A DNA stretch of 64,000 nt. It comes from Chloroflexota bacterium (GTDB lineage: Bacteria > Chloroflexota > Dehalococcoidia > UBA2979). The DNA is taken from contig JAPONQ010000096.1 of assembly GCA_026713865.1 (NCBI GenBank), positions 1 to 64,000 on the forward strand, in the 5' to 3' direction. A model generated the notes under the pieces. That model saw only the letters and a program-made list of their open reading frames with translations, searched no databases and was not told where the DNA came from. This document shows positions 1 to 7,699 of the stretch, one piece after another (the first letter of the stretch is position 1; the number at the start of each line of letters is the position of its first letter). The translations under genes and the position numbers were made by a program.

Positions 1-1
1 C

Positions 2-262
2 AAGAACTACACCTCAGCCCGCGTCTTCCTGCAGACGGCCGAGGCGTCCCAGGTGCGGTTGCTGCGCACACGGCCCTACCGCCCGCAAACGAATGGGAAG
101 GCCGAGCGCTTCATCCGGATCCTGCAGGACGAGTGGGCGTACGCCCGTCCGTATCGCTCGAACGCCGAGCGGCTGCACGAGCTCCCGCGCTGGCTCCATC
201 GCTACAATGCGCGACGACCGCACGGCGGCATCGACGGCGCTGTCCCCGCGTCGCGGCTGTAA
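2..262 (+). CDS. IS481-family transposase, C-terminal fragment (cut by window edge)
   Basis: This is the C-terminal end of a DDE-type integrase-core transposase. The frame is open from base 2. It contains the family signature YRPQTNGKAERF followed by EEWAY/RPYRSN-like and RYNxxRPH stretches that precede the end of IS481-type transposases. The stop at 260-262 comes right after SRL. If two bases (260-261) are skipped, the sequence reads on as NNVRGK and a second stop at 280-282, which is the usual ending of these transposases. A 2-base insertion has therefore probably clipped the tail. The N-terminal helix-turn-helix and the first catalytic Asp residues lie outside the window, so activity cannot be judged. 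Confidence 0.85.
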   Translation, partial: KNYTSARVFLQTAEASQVRLLRTRPYRPQTNGKAERFIRILQDEWAYARPYRSNAERLHELPRWLHRYNARRPHGGIDGAVPASRL

Positions 263-338
263 ACAACGTTCGTGGGAAGTAAAGCTAGCGCGCGCCGCCG
301 GACCCCGCTAGAGAGACGCGGGCTCCGCCGGGCGGACG

Positions 339-344
339 TACACT
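339..344 (+). promoter_or_regulatory. Putative -10 box TACACT, leaderless start
   Basis: TACACT ends 6 bases before the GTG at 351 and no Shine-Dalgarno sequence lies between them. Transcription from this box would begin at or next to the start codon. No convincing -35 is visible. The same geometry recurs at five other genes in the window. Confidence 0.45.
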
Positions 345-350
345 CAGGCC

Positions 351-1175
351 GTGCCTGTCGACGAGATCCTGCGGGGGGAGCCCGAGGGGGCGCAGCCGCG
401 CGAGCGCGCGGCCGCCCTGCGGCTGCTCACGGGCGGTGCCGTCTCCCTGCTCACCTCCCGTTACCACGGCCGCGTCAACGTGATGCCGGTTGCCTGGCAG
501 GCGCCGCTCTCCTCGCAGCCGCCCCTCCTGGGCGTTGCGATCCACGAGTCGCGCTTCACGATGGAGCTGATCACACGCGCCGAGGAGTTCGCGCTCAGCT
601 TCCCCACGCGCGCCTTGCTGCACCACGTCCAGTATCTCGGCTCGCTCTCGGGGGAGCAGCTCGACAAGCTGGAGCTGGCCGGGCTCGAGAGCTTCGCCCC
701 GCGCTACGTGACATCACCCCTGCTCGAGGGATGCGCCGCCTGGGTGGAGTGCGAGGTCGTCCAGGTGCTCCCCGCCGGCGATCATCAACTCGTGCTCGGC
801 CACCCCCTCGCCGTTCTCGTCGACCCGGTCTCCTTCGATCAGCGCTGGCGCCCCGAGGCGCCGGAGGAGCGCCGTCCCCTCCACTACCTCGGCGACGCGC
901 ACTACGGCGTGCTGGGACGCCTGCTGCGGGCGCGGGTGCCCGAGTCCGGCGATTCCCCGGGGCACGCGCTGCGTCGGCAGATCGCCGAGGAGCTCGAGCT
1001 CGATCGCGAGGCGCGTGAGCGCCGCGAGGAGGAGCGCGAACGCCTGCGCGAGGAGGTGGCCGAGGGGAGGGCCGTCGATCTCGCCGCCTGGGAGGCGGAG
1101 GAGCTGCCCCCGCTCGATCTCAGCCTCGGCGTCGTCGTCGAGGGGCCGCCCGGGCCGGAGGCCCCCGACCGTTAG
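351..1175 (+). CDS. Flavin reductase-like FMN-binding split-barrel protein
   Basis: A 274-residue cytoplasmic protein of the flavin reductase-like family (FMN-binding split barrel). Typical family stretches are visible: TSRYHGRVNVMPVAW near residue 36, PLLGVAIHESRFT near 60 and the F(A)LSFPT strand near 80. Related proteins bind FMN and either reduce flavins or serve as flavin-dependent oxidoreductases; the substrate here is unknown. The last 70 residues are a charged Glu/Arg-rich helix that is not part of the core fold. GTG 351 was chosen because it is the first start in the open frame and sits behind a -10-like box. The gene is monocistronic and converges on the next gene. Confidence 0.75.
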   Translation: MPVDEILRGEPEGAQPRERAAALRLLTGGAVSLLTSRYHGRVNVMPVAWQAPLSSQPPLLGVAIHESRFTMELITRAEEFALSFPTRALLHHVQYLGSLSGEQLDKLELAGLESFAPRYVTSPLLEGCAAWVECEVVQVLPAGDHQLVLGHPLAVLVDPVSFDQRWRPEAPEERRPLHYLGDAHYGVLGRLLRARVPESGDSPGHALRRQIAEELELDREARERREEERERLREEVAEGRAVDLAAWEAEELPPLDLSLGVVVEGPPGPEAPDR

Positions 1176-1232
1176 GACCGCGGCGGTGCCGGGGCGCGGA
1201 TGTCGCCCGTGCGTCCGCGGCGGCGCCTGCTC

Positions 1233-2405
1233 TCACTCCCGCGAGCGGAGTATCCGCGCCCCGGCGAGCAGGCTCGCCGCCGGGAGCACGCCCGAGAGCA
1301 CCACGAGCAGCGCCCGACCCCCCGGACGCTGCCACCATGCGGCATCGGATCCCGGGTCCGGCGGCACCCCTGCCGCCGAGCCGGCTCGCTCGACCGTCGC
1401 CGGCGGGGGCGCCGCGGGAGCGGGAGCGGGCGTGGGAGCGGGAGCGGGCTTTGGCGGGGGTAGGGGCTCCGGTGCGGGTGTGCGGGTCGGCGCCGGAGTC
1501 GGCGCGGGCTCCCGCGTTGGCGTGGGCCCCGGGGTCGTTGTGCCGGTCGACAACGCCGTCGTCTCCGGAGAGGCGAACGCCTCGTAGACCAGAGCCGAGA
1601 GCTCCCGGATCGCGGCGTACGCCGCCGGGAAGTCTCCCCCGTGCCGGGTGAGGACCACGATCACGTAGTCGCCGCCCGGCGCCTCGACGATCCCCGCGTC
1701 GTGCTCCCACTGCGCCAGCGAGCCGGTCTTGTGCGCGATCGGGACTCCCTCGGGCAGGCCCTGCGGGAGCAGGCGGCGGATCCGCTGGTCGCGGAGGAGG
1801 GCGTACATCTCGGCGCTCGCCGCGGCCGAGACGACGGTGCCGTCGTAGAGGCGCTCGAAGAAGCGAGCGATGTCGCCCGGCGTCGTCACGTAGCGCGGAG
1901 CGAGGACGGTCTGTTCCATTCCGAGGCGTCGTGCGTGCTCCAGCACCGAGGCGTCCTCGAGGAGCTCGTGCAGGGCGACCGCGGTGGGGTTGTCCGACCA
2001 CCGGATCATCGCCCCGATCGCGTCCTCCACCGAGATGCGCACCGTCTCCTCGGGCTCGGTCTCGGGCACGTCGACGTAGTGCCGGGTGAGCAGCTCGAGG
2101 ATCTGGTCCCGGGCGAGCGCGCCGGCGGCGATCGCCTCGTAGGCCTCGGCCATCACCATCAGCTTGTAGAGCGACGCGCTCCGGAAGATCGTCTCGGCGT
2201 TGGTCGCGCAGCGTTCCCCGCCGTCGAGGTCGACGACGACGAGACCGACCTCGACGCTCGCGCTTCCGGCGTACGAGAGGATACGCTCGCAGTCCTCTTC
2301 GAGGGCGGCGCGCGCGGCGGGGGTGCCGACGACCGCTCCGCCCAGCAGGGTCGCCGCGAGGGCGGCGAGCGCGATCCAGCGGGGGGTCGTGGTTGGAACG
2401 GACAC
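1233..2405 (-). CDS. Secreted, membrane-anchored serine hydrolase of class A beta-lactamase fold
   Basis: A 390-residue exported protein. An N-terminal signal segment (residues 9-33) is followed by a penicillin-recognising domain with SLYK (Ser78, Lys81), SDN (137-139) and KTG (226-228). After this come a Pro/Thr/Ala-rich linker of about 60 residues and a C-terminal transmembrane helix. The ExxLN omega-loop Glu that deacylates beta-lactams in class A enzymes is not visible, so a cell-wall or penicillin-interacting role is as likely as resistance. The open frame reaches back to 2621, but GTG 2405 is preferred because it has GGGAG five bases upstream and the signal peptide follows directly. Confidence 0.75.
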   Translation of the reverse strand: MSVPTTTPRWIALAALAATLLGGAVVGTPAARAALEEDCERILSYAGSASVEVGLVVVDLDGGERCATNAETIFRSASLYKLMVMAEAYEAIAAGALARDQILELLTRHYVDVPETEPEETVRISVEDAIGAMIRWSDNPTAVALHELLEDASVLEHARRLGMEQTVLAPRYVTTPGDIARFFERLYDGTVVSAAASAEMYALLRDQRIRRLLPQGLPEGVPIAHKTGSLAQWEHDAGIVEAPGGDYVIVVLTRHGGDFPAAYAAIRELSALVYEAFASPETTALSTGTTTPGPTPTREPAPTPAPTRTPAPEPLPPPKPAPAPTPAPAPAAPPPATVERAGSAAGVPPDPGSDAAWWQRPGGRALLVVLSGVLPAASLLAGARILRSRE

Positions 2406-2595
2406 GGAGGCTCCCGCGTGATCGGCGGCGCCGGCCGTGGTCCGGGGCCGCCGGGCCTTCGGAACGCAGACGTCCCGCGCGATCGCGGGGCGCGGCAACT
2501 CTCGCACAGATCCGGGAGGGGGGCCCGGGCTCGGTCGCGCTCGGTGCTGCGGGCCTTCCCTGCGCCCCCGGCGGCGGGGATCGGCGTCCCGACGC

Positions 2596-2624
2596 TTGAC
2601 GCGCGGGGGAGCGGTGAGCATTAT
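2596..2624 (+). promoter_or_regulatory. Sigma-70-type promoter for the acyl-CoA dehydrogenase
   Basis: TTGACG (2596-2601), a 17-base spacer and CATTAT (2619-2624) lie in the 351-base divergent gap 2406-2756. Transcription would start near 2631 and give a leader of about 125 bases. That leader contains a GGCGGT/ACCGCC hairpin but no recognised riboswitch. Apart from the SD of the minus-strand hydrolase I see no other gene or RNA in this gap. Confidence 0.5.
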
Positions 2625-2756
2625 CCCGCGGGGGTCGGCGGTACCCCACCGCCCCGCAACACGCGCGCTGCGAGCGAGCGGCGTGGCGGCGAGACGTGGA
2701 TGTCACGGGTGGCGTGCGCCCGGTGATCGGGCGCAACGGCAGCGGGGGAGGTTCTC

Positions 2757-3866
2757 GTGGATCTGAGCCTGAGCGAGCAGCAAGAGCTGCTAAAGAACGC
2801 GGCGCGCGAGTTTCTGGAGAACGAGTGCCCGGAGACGCACGTCCGCGAGATGGAGGAGGACGACAAGGGGTACTCGCCCGAGCTCTGGGCGAAGATGGCG
2901 GAGCAGGGCTGGCAGGGCCTGCTCATCCCCGAGGAGTACGACGGCGCCGGCTTCGACTTCCTTGACCTCACCGTGCTGCTTGAGGAGTTCGGGCGGGCGC
3001 TCGTGCCCGGCCCGTTCATGTCGACGGTTCTCGGCGGGGCGGTCCCGCTCATGGTCGCCGGCTCCGACGCGCAGAAGCAGGAGTACCTGCCGCGGATCGC
3101 ATCCGGCGAGGCCATCTTCACGCTGGCGCTGACCGAGCCCAGCGCCCGCTTCGACGAGCAGGGGATCGAGACGGAGGCGAGCGTCTCCGGGAGCGAGGTG
3201 ACGCTCAACGGCACCAAGCTCTTCGTCTCGGACGCGAACGTCGCCGACTACATGGTGGTGGCGGCCAAGTCATCGAAGGGGACGACGCTCGCGGTCGTCC
3301 CGACCAACCAGCCCGGCGTGCAGGTCCGGCAGCTCCTCACCATCGCACGCGACAAGCAGTGCGAGGTGGTGCTCGAGAACGCCGCGGGCGAGTTGCTCGG
3401 AGACGAGGGCGCGGGCTGGGATCTGCTCCAGCCGGTGATCCAGCGCTACACAGTCGCCGAGGCAGCCTACCTCGTCGGGCTCTCCCAGATGGACTTCGAG
3501 ATTGCCGTCGACTACGCGAAGGAGCGGGTGCAGTTCGGCCGCCCGATCGGCTCCTTCCAGGCCATCCAGCACAAGTGCGCCGACATGGTCACCGACGTCG
3601 ACGGATCGCGCTTCATCATGTACAAGGCCGCTTGGTCGGTGAACACGGACCAGGAGGACAGCCAGATGGCGGTGAACATGGCGAAGGCCTGGACCTCCGA
3701 CGCCACGCGCCGGGTGGTGGCGCACGGCCAGCAGATCCACGGCGGCATCGGGTTCACGAAGGACTACAAGATCCAGCTCTACTACCGTCGCCAGAAGCGG
3801 GCCGAGCTCGCCTTCGGTGACACCGAGCACCACCGCGAGCTGGTCGCGCAGCAGCTCGGCATCTAG
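2757..3866 (+). CDS. Acyl-CoA dehydrogenase family protein, probably the non-catalytic type of subunit
   Basis: A 369-residue FAD-dependent acyl-CoA dehydrogenase homologue with N-terminal helical, middle beta (ALTEPSA, residue 120 region) and C-terminal helical domains. The C-terminus contains QIHGGIGFTKDY, the usual FAD-contact motif. The canonical catalytic Glu in the YEGT position is replaced (AFGDTEH). The alternative isovaleryl-type Glu is also absent (QRYTVAEAA). Such Glu-less, shorter homologues are known in heteromeric steroid-type acyl-CoA dehydrogenases, where a partner carries the base. The second dehydrogenase at 23694 has the alternative Glu but lies 20 kb away. GTG 2757 has GGGGGAGG 5 bases upstream. 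Confidence 0.85.
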   Translation: MDLSLSEQQELLKNAAREFLENECPETHVREMEEDDKGYSPELWAKMAEQGWQGLLIPEEYDGAGFDFLDLTVLLEEFGRALVPGPFMSTVLGGAVPLMVAGSDAQKQEYLPRIASGEAIFTLALTEPSARFDEQGIETEASVSGSEVTLNGTKLFVSDANVADYMVVAAKSSKGTTLAVVPTNQPGVQVRQLLTIARDKQCEVVLENAAGELLGDEGAGWDLLQPVIQRYTVAEAAYLVGLSQMDFEIAVDYAKERVQFGRPIGSFQAIQHKCADMVTDVDGSRFIMYKAAWSVNTDQEDSQMAVNMAKAWTSDATRRVVAHGQQIHGGIGFTKDYKIQLYYRRQKRAELAFGDTEHHRELVAQQLGI

Positions 3867-3924
3867 GGCTCGACGTCGAGGGCCGGGCCGTCGGGCAGCG
3901 CCCGGCGCCCCGCGGGCACGATGC

Positions 3925-3960
3925 GGGAGGGCCGTCCCAGCGGGCGGCCCTCCTCGTTCT
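3925..3960 (+). terminator. Hairpin terminator after the acyl-CoA dehydrogenase
   Basis: GGAGGGCCG (3926-3934) and CGGCCCTCC (3945-3953) form a perfect 9-bp stem with a 10-base loop, followed by a moderately T-rich TCGTTCT. It sits in the gap between two genes on the same strand. Confidence 0.5.
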
Positions 3961-4002
3961 CCGGCGGCCGTCTCCTCACACTCGCCGACCCGCTCGTCGC
4001 TT

Positions 4003-4011
4003 TGCGATAAT
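4003..4011 (+). promoter_or_regulatory. Putative extended -10 (TGCGATAAT) for htpX
   Basis: TGC followed by GATAAT lies about 50 bases before the htpX start, downstream of the terminator-like hairpin. No clear -35 is seen, as expected for an extended -10 promoter. Confidence 0.4.
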
Positions 4012-4059
4012 GGGCCAAGAGGCGGCGCCGCCTGTGGCGCGCCGCGGGAGCGGGGAGCG

Positions 4060-4869
4060 ATGAACAACTTCAAGACGGCGGTGCTGCTGTCCGCGATCAG
4101 CGGGCTCCTGATCGCCATCGGCTGGGGCCTCGGTGGCCCGTCGGGGGCCGTGCTCTTCCTGGGCATCGCCCTCGCGATGAACTTCGGGAGCTACTGGTTC
4201 TCGGCCGACATCGTACTGAGGAGCGCGCACGCGCGCGAGATCCAGCGCGAGGAGGATCGCGATCTCTTCGACATGGTGGCGCGGGTGGCCCGCGATGCCG
4301 ACCTCCCGATGCCGCGCGTCTACGTCATGGACTCGCCGCAGCCCAATGCCTTCGCGACCGGCCGGTCGCCGCGTCACGCCGCCGTCGCCGTCACCACCGG
4401 CATCCGGCAGCTGCTGACCGAGCGCGAGCTGCGGGGCGTGCTGGGCCACGAGATGGCGCACGTGAAGAACCGCGACATCCTCACCTCCTCGGTGGTGGCG
4501 ACGATCGCGAGCGCGATCTCGATGATCGGCTTCGTCGGCCTCTGGTTCGGCGGCCGCCGTGACGGAATGGCCGGCCTGGTGATGCTGCTCGTCGCCCCCA
4601 TCGCGGCGACGCTGATCCAGCTCGGCATCAGCCGCGCCCGCGAGTTCGAGGCCGACCGCGACGGGGCACGCATGGTCGGCGATCCCGAGGCGCTCGCCTC
4701 GGCGCTCGCCAAGCTGCATGCGGGGGCCGGGCGCCGCGTGATGCCGGTCCCGGAGTCGACGGCGCACCTCTTTATCGTGAACCCGCTGCGGGCGGGCTCG
4801 GTGGGGGGTCTCTTCTCGACGCACCCGCCGCTCGAGGAGCGCGTCGCGCGCCTGCGGCGTATGCAATAG
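4060..4869 (+). CDS. htpX: M48-family zinc metalloprotease HtpX
   Basis: A 269-residue membrane protease that degrades damaged membrane proteins in the bacterial stress response. It has two N-terminal transmembrane segments (about residues 6-45), the zinc-binding HEMAH motif with following KNRD, two further hydrophobic segments (about 145-190), and the third zinc ligand region SRAREFEADRDG. It ends in the family-typical FSTHPPLEERVARL. All catalytic residues are present. The ATG at 4060 is chosen because the first transmembrane segment begins directly after it and GGGGAG precedes it; the frame is open further upstream but without domain content. Confidence 0.95.
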   Translation: MNNFKTAVLLSAISGLLIAIGWGLGGPSGAVLFLGIALAMNFGSYWFSADIVLRSAHAREIQREEDRDLFDMVARVARDADLPMPRVYVMDSPQPNAFATGRSPRHAAVAVTTGIRQLLTERELRGVLGHEMAHVKNRDILTSSVVATIASAISMIGFVGLWFGGRRDGMAGLVMLLVAPIAATLIQLGISRAREFEADRDGARMVGDPEALASALAKLHAGAGRRVMPVPESTAHLFIVNPLRAGSVGGLFSTHPPLEERVARLRRMQ

Positions 4870-4930
4870 CGGCCGGGCGCGGTTGCGCCCGCCCGGCGCC
4901 GGCCGGCCGGGGACAGGGGAGGCTGCGCTG

Positions 4931-5581
4931 ATGTCCACGCCCGCAGCGGGCGCCTGTGAGCGGGTGCCGGCGGGACCGGGGGGTGACGCCGCGTGGCTTC
5001 GGGAGCGGATGCTGCCGGAGCTCCCGCAGGCGATGAGCGAGCACATCGACCGCGTGGTCGCTCTGGCGCGCGAGTTCGCGGCGCTGCACGCTCTCCCCGA
5101 GGCGCGCGTCTCCCTTGCCGGCCAGGGTCACGACCTGCTGCGGGCGGTGCCGCCTCAGGAACTGCTGCGCCGAGCCGAGCGGCGGGGCCTTCCTCTCCTC
5201 GACGTCGAGCGCGAGCGGCCCGTCGTGCTCCACGGCGTGCTGGGGGCGCTGGAGCTCAGCGAGCGCTTCGGCGTCTCCGATCGGGGCGTCCTCGACGCGG
5301 TCCGCTGGCACACAACGGGTCATCCAACCTATCCGGACTGGGCGTGGGCGATGTTCGTCGCCGACAAGGTGGAGCCGGCGAAGGCGGAGAAGTGGCCGGC
5401 CCTGCGCGAGGTGGAAGCCGAGGCGAGGCGTCCGCGGCCGGGGGCGCTGCGCGATGCGGCGGCCCGCTACCTGCGCCTCTCGCTGGCGCGGCAGCGGGAG
5501 CAGGGCGAGCCGGTGCATCCGGTCGCCGTGGAGACGCTCTCCGTCCTCGAGGGCGCCGTCGGGAGCGGACCGCCGCCATAG
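4931..5581 (+). CDS. YqeK-like HD-domain hydrolase
   Basis: A 216-residue HD-superfamily phosphohydrolase resembling YqeK, the symmetric diadenosine tetraphosphatase of Gram-positive bacteria. Metal-ligand motifs are in the expected order: SEHIDRV, GQGHDLLR (the HD pair), a His in VLHG, RWHTTGHP and VADKVEP. In most genomes yqeK lies between nadD and rsfS; neither neighbour is here, so function is assigned from motifs alone. ATG 4931 has AGGGGAGG 8 bases upstream and was preferred over an earlier start at 4883. It follows htpX by about 60 bases and may be cotranscribed with it. Confidence 0.7.
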   Translation: MSTPAAGACERVPAGPGGDAAWLRERMLPELPQAMSEHIDRVVALAREFAALHALPEARVSLAGQGHDLLRAVPPQELLRRAERRGLPLLDVERERPVVLHGVLGALELSERFGVSDRGVLDAVRWHTTGHPTYPDWAWAMFVADKVEPAKAEKWPALREVEAEARRPRPGALRDAAARYLRLSLARQREQGEPVHPVAVETLSVLEGAVGSGPPP

Positions 5582-5610
5582 GGGCCGTTTCGGCGGATGC
5601 GCCCGTATTC

Positions 5611-5639
5611 TTCCGTTCGCGTGAGGGTTACGCTAGACT
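5611..5639 (+). promoter_or_regulatory. Putative promoter for the ABC exporter operon
   Basis: TTCCGT (5611-5616), a 17-base spacer and TAGACT (5634-5639, inside CGCTAGACT) precede the exporter by about 65 bases. The leader contains a small hairpin, AGCCTC (5657-5662) with GAGGCT (5670-5675), and no recognised riboswitch. Confidence 0.45.
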
Positions 5640-5704
5640 GACCGACGTTCCCCCGTAGCCTCTGCGTGTGAGGCTTCCGAGGAGCCCGCACAGGGAAGCA
5701 GAGG

Positions 5705-7699
5705 ATGTCGGCCGCCGCACCCGCCCGCCCAGCAGTGCCACCGTCGCGCCGTCCCCGGGGTCGGCGCCGGGCGCCGACGCTCGTGCGTCTCGCCGGGCGC
5801 GCCTTCCGATATCGCGGTCTGATGCTGGCGGCGGCGCTCTCGCTCGCCGCCTCGGGCGTGCTCGTCCTGATAGGACCGCGCATCGTCGGCATCGCCATCG
5901 ACACCGGCCTGGCGATCGACGGCGAGCAGGGCGTGGCGCGCGGGACCGTGGCCTCCGTGGGCATCGCGTCGATCTTCCTGCTCGTCGCCGCCCTGGCGCG
6001 GGGCGGCTCGATGTTCGGCCAGGCCTATCTCGGCGAGCGCATCTCGCAGTCGGTGGCCTACGACCTGCGCAACGAGATCTACGACCGCCTGCAGCGGCTC
6101 TCCTTCGCCTACCACGACCAGGCCCAGATCGGCGATGTCATGTCGCGCGCGACGCAGGACGTCGAGGGCGTCCGCTTCTTCGTGTCGATGGGGCTCCTGC
6201 GCAGCGCCTACGTGCTCGTGCTGCTCGTCGTCGCGGCGACGCTGATGCTCACGACCCACGTGCAGCTCGCACTGGTGTCCCTCGCCTTCGTTCCGCTCGT
6301 CGCCGCGCAGTCGATCGTGGTGTCGATGCACCTGCGCCTGGTGTGGGCGCGCGTCCAGCAGCTGCAGGGCCATCTCGGCGTGGTGCTGCAGGAGAACCTC
6401 TCCGGGCAGCGCGTGGTGAAGGCGTTCGCCCGCGAACGACACGAGCAGCGCAAGTTCGACGCCGTGGCCCAGGAGCTCTACGATGAGTCATTCCGCACGA
6501 GCAGGATCCAGGCCTTCAACGAACCGGCGCTGCTCTCCCTCTGGCTCGTCTCGCTCGCGATCGTGTTCTGGGTCGGGGGCCGGGAGATCCTCGAGGGGAG
6601 GCTCACCGAGGGCCAGCTCATCGAGTTCCTGCTCTACCTGACGCTGCTGCAGGTTCCGGTGCGCTCCGTCGGCTTCATCGTGATGATGGCGTCGCGCGCG
6701 CGTTCGGCCGGCGAGCGCATCTTCGAGATCGTCGATGCGGCGTCACCGGTCACCGAGCGCGCCGGTGCGGGACCGCTGCGCGCCGAGCGCGGCGAGGTGC
6801 GCTTCGAGGGCGTCTCCTTCCGCTACGAGGGGCTGCCTCCCGGCGTCGCGCCGGTACTTCCCGCACGAGGCGGCGGGGCGCGCGCCGAGACCGCGAGGCG
6901 CGCGGCTGTGCTGAAAGATGTCGACATCGTCGCCCGGCCCGGCGAGGTGGTGGCGCTGCTCGGTCCCACCGGCTCCGGGAAGAGCTCGATCGTCAACCTG
7001 ATCCCGCGCTTCTACGACGTGACCGAGGGGCGCGTCACGATCGACGGTGAGGACGTGCGGGATGTGACGCTCGCCTCGTTGCGCGAGGCGATCGGCATCG
7101 TCCAGCAGGATCTCTTCCTCTTCGCCGCGACGATCCGCGAGAACATCGCCTACGGTCGGCCGGACGCCTCCGACGAGGAAGTACGCGCGGCGGCGCGCGC
7201 GGCGCACATCCACGACTTCATCGAGAGCCTCCCCGACGGCTACGACACCTGGGTCGGCGAGCGCGGAGCGACGCTCTCCGGGGGCCAGCGCCAGCGCGTG
7301 GCGATCGCCCGCACGCTCCTGCTCGACCCGCGCATCCTGGTGCTCGACGACTCGACGTCCTCGGTCGACATGCGAACCGAGTTCGAGATCCAGGAGGCGC
7401 TTCAGGAGCTGATGCGCGGCCGCACGACCTTCGTGATCGCGCAGCGCCTCCGCACCGTGCGGCAGGCCGACCAGATCCTGGTCCTCTATCAGGGCGAGAT
7501 CGTGCAGCGAGGCCGCCACGAGGAACTGCTGGCGGAGGGCGGCTTCTACCGCCAGATCTACGACCTGGAGCTCCGCGCGCAGGAGGAGGCGGCTGCGCCG
7601 GACGCCGCCTCCGGCAACGGCGCCGCCGGCAGCTCCGGAAACGGATCCGGCGGCCCCGGTGCGGGCGAAGGCCGGCCGGCGCTGCGGGAGAGCCGCTGA
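5705..7699 (+). CDS. Heterodimeric ABC exporter, subunit with degenerate ATPase residues
   Basis: A 664-residue ABCB-type half-transporter with six transmembrane helices (about 40-330) and one nucleotide-binding domain. Walker A is GPTGSGKSS (about residue 420) and the signature is a canonical LSGGQ. Two catalytic positions are altered: the residue after Walker B is Asp549 instead of Glu (LVLDDSTSS), and the H-loop His is Gln580 (IAQRL). Together with the next gene this gives one degenerate and one consensus ATP site, as in TM287/288-type and other heterodimeric exporters. The stop codon shares a base with the next ATG. Substrates (drugs, lipids or peptides) cannot be told from sequence. The C-terminus is a Gly/Ala-rich tail. 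Confidence 0.9.
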   Translation: MSAAAPARPAVPPSRRPRGRRRAPTLVRLAGRAFRYRGLMLAAALSLAASGVLVLIGPRIVGIAIDTGLAIDGEQGVARGTVASVGIASIFLLVAALARGGSMFGQAYLGERISQSVAYDLRNEIYDRLQRLSFAYHDQAQIGDVMSRATQDVEGVRFFVSMGLLRSAYVLVLLVVAATLMLTTHVQLALVSLAFVPLVAAQSIVVSMHLRLVWARVQQLQGHLGVVLQENLSGQRVVKAFARERHEQRKFDAVAQELYDESFRTSRIQAFNEPALLSLWLVSLAIVFWVGGREILEGRLTEGQLIEFLLYLTLLQVPVRSVGFIVMMASRARSAGERIFEIVDAASPVTERAGAGPLRAERGEVRFEGVSFRYEGLPPGVAPVLPARGGGARAETARRAAVLKDVDIVARPGEVVALLGPTGSGKSSIVNLIPRFYDVTEGRVTIDGEDVRDVTLASLREAIGIVQQDLFLFAATIRENIAYGRPDASDEEVRAAARAAHIHDFIESLPDGYDTWVGERGATLSGGQRQRVAIARTLLLDPRILVLDDSTSSVDMRTEFEIQEALQELMRGRTTFVIAQRLRTVRQADQILVLYQGEIVQRGRHEELLAEGGFYRQIYDLELRAQEEAAAPDAASGNGAAGSSGNGSGGPGAGEGRPALRESR

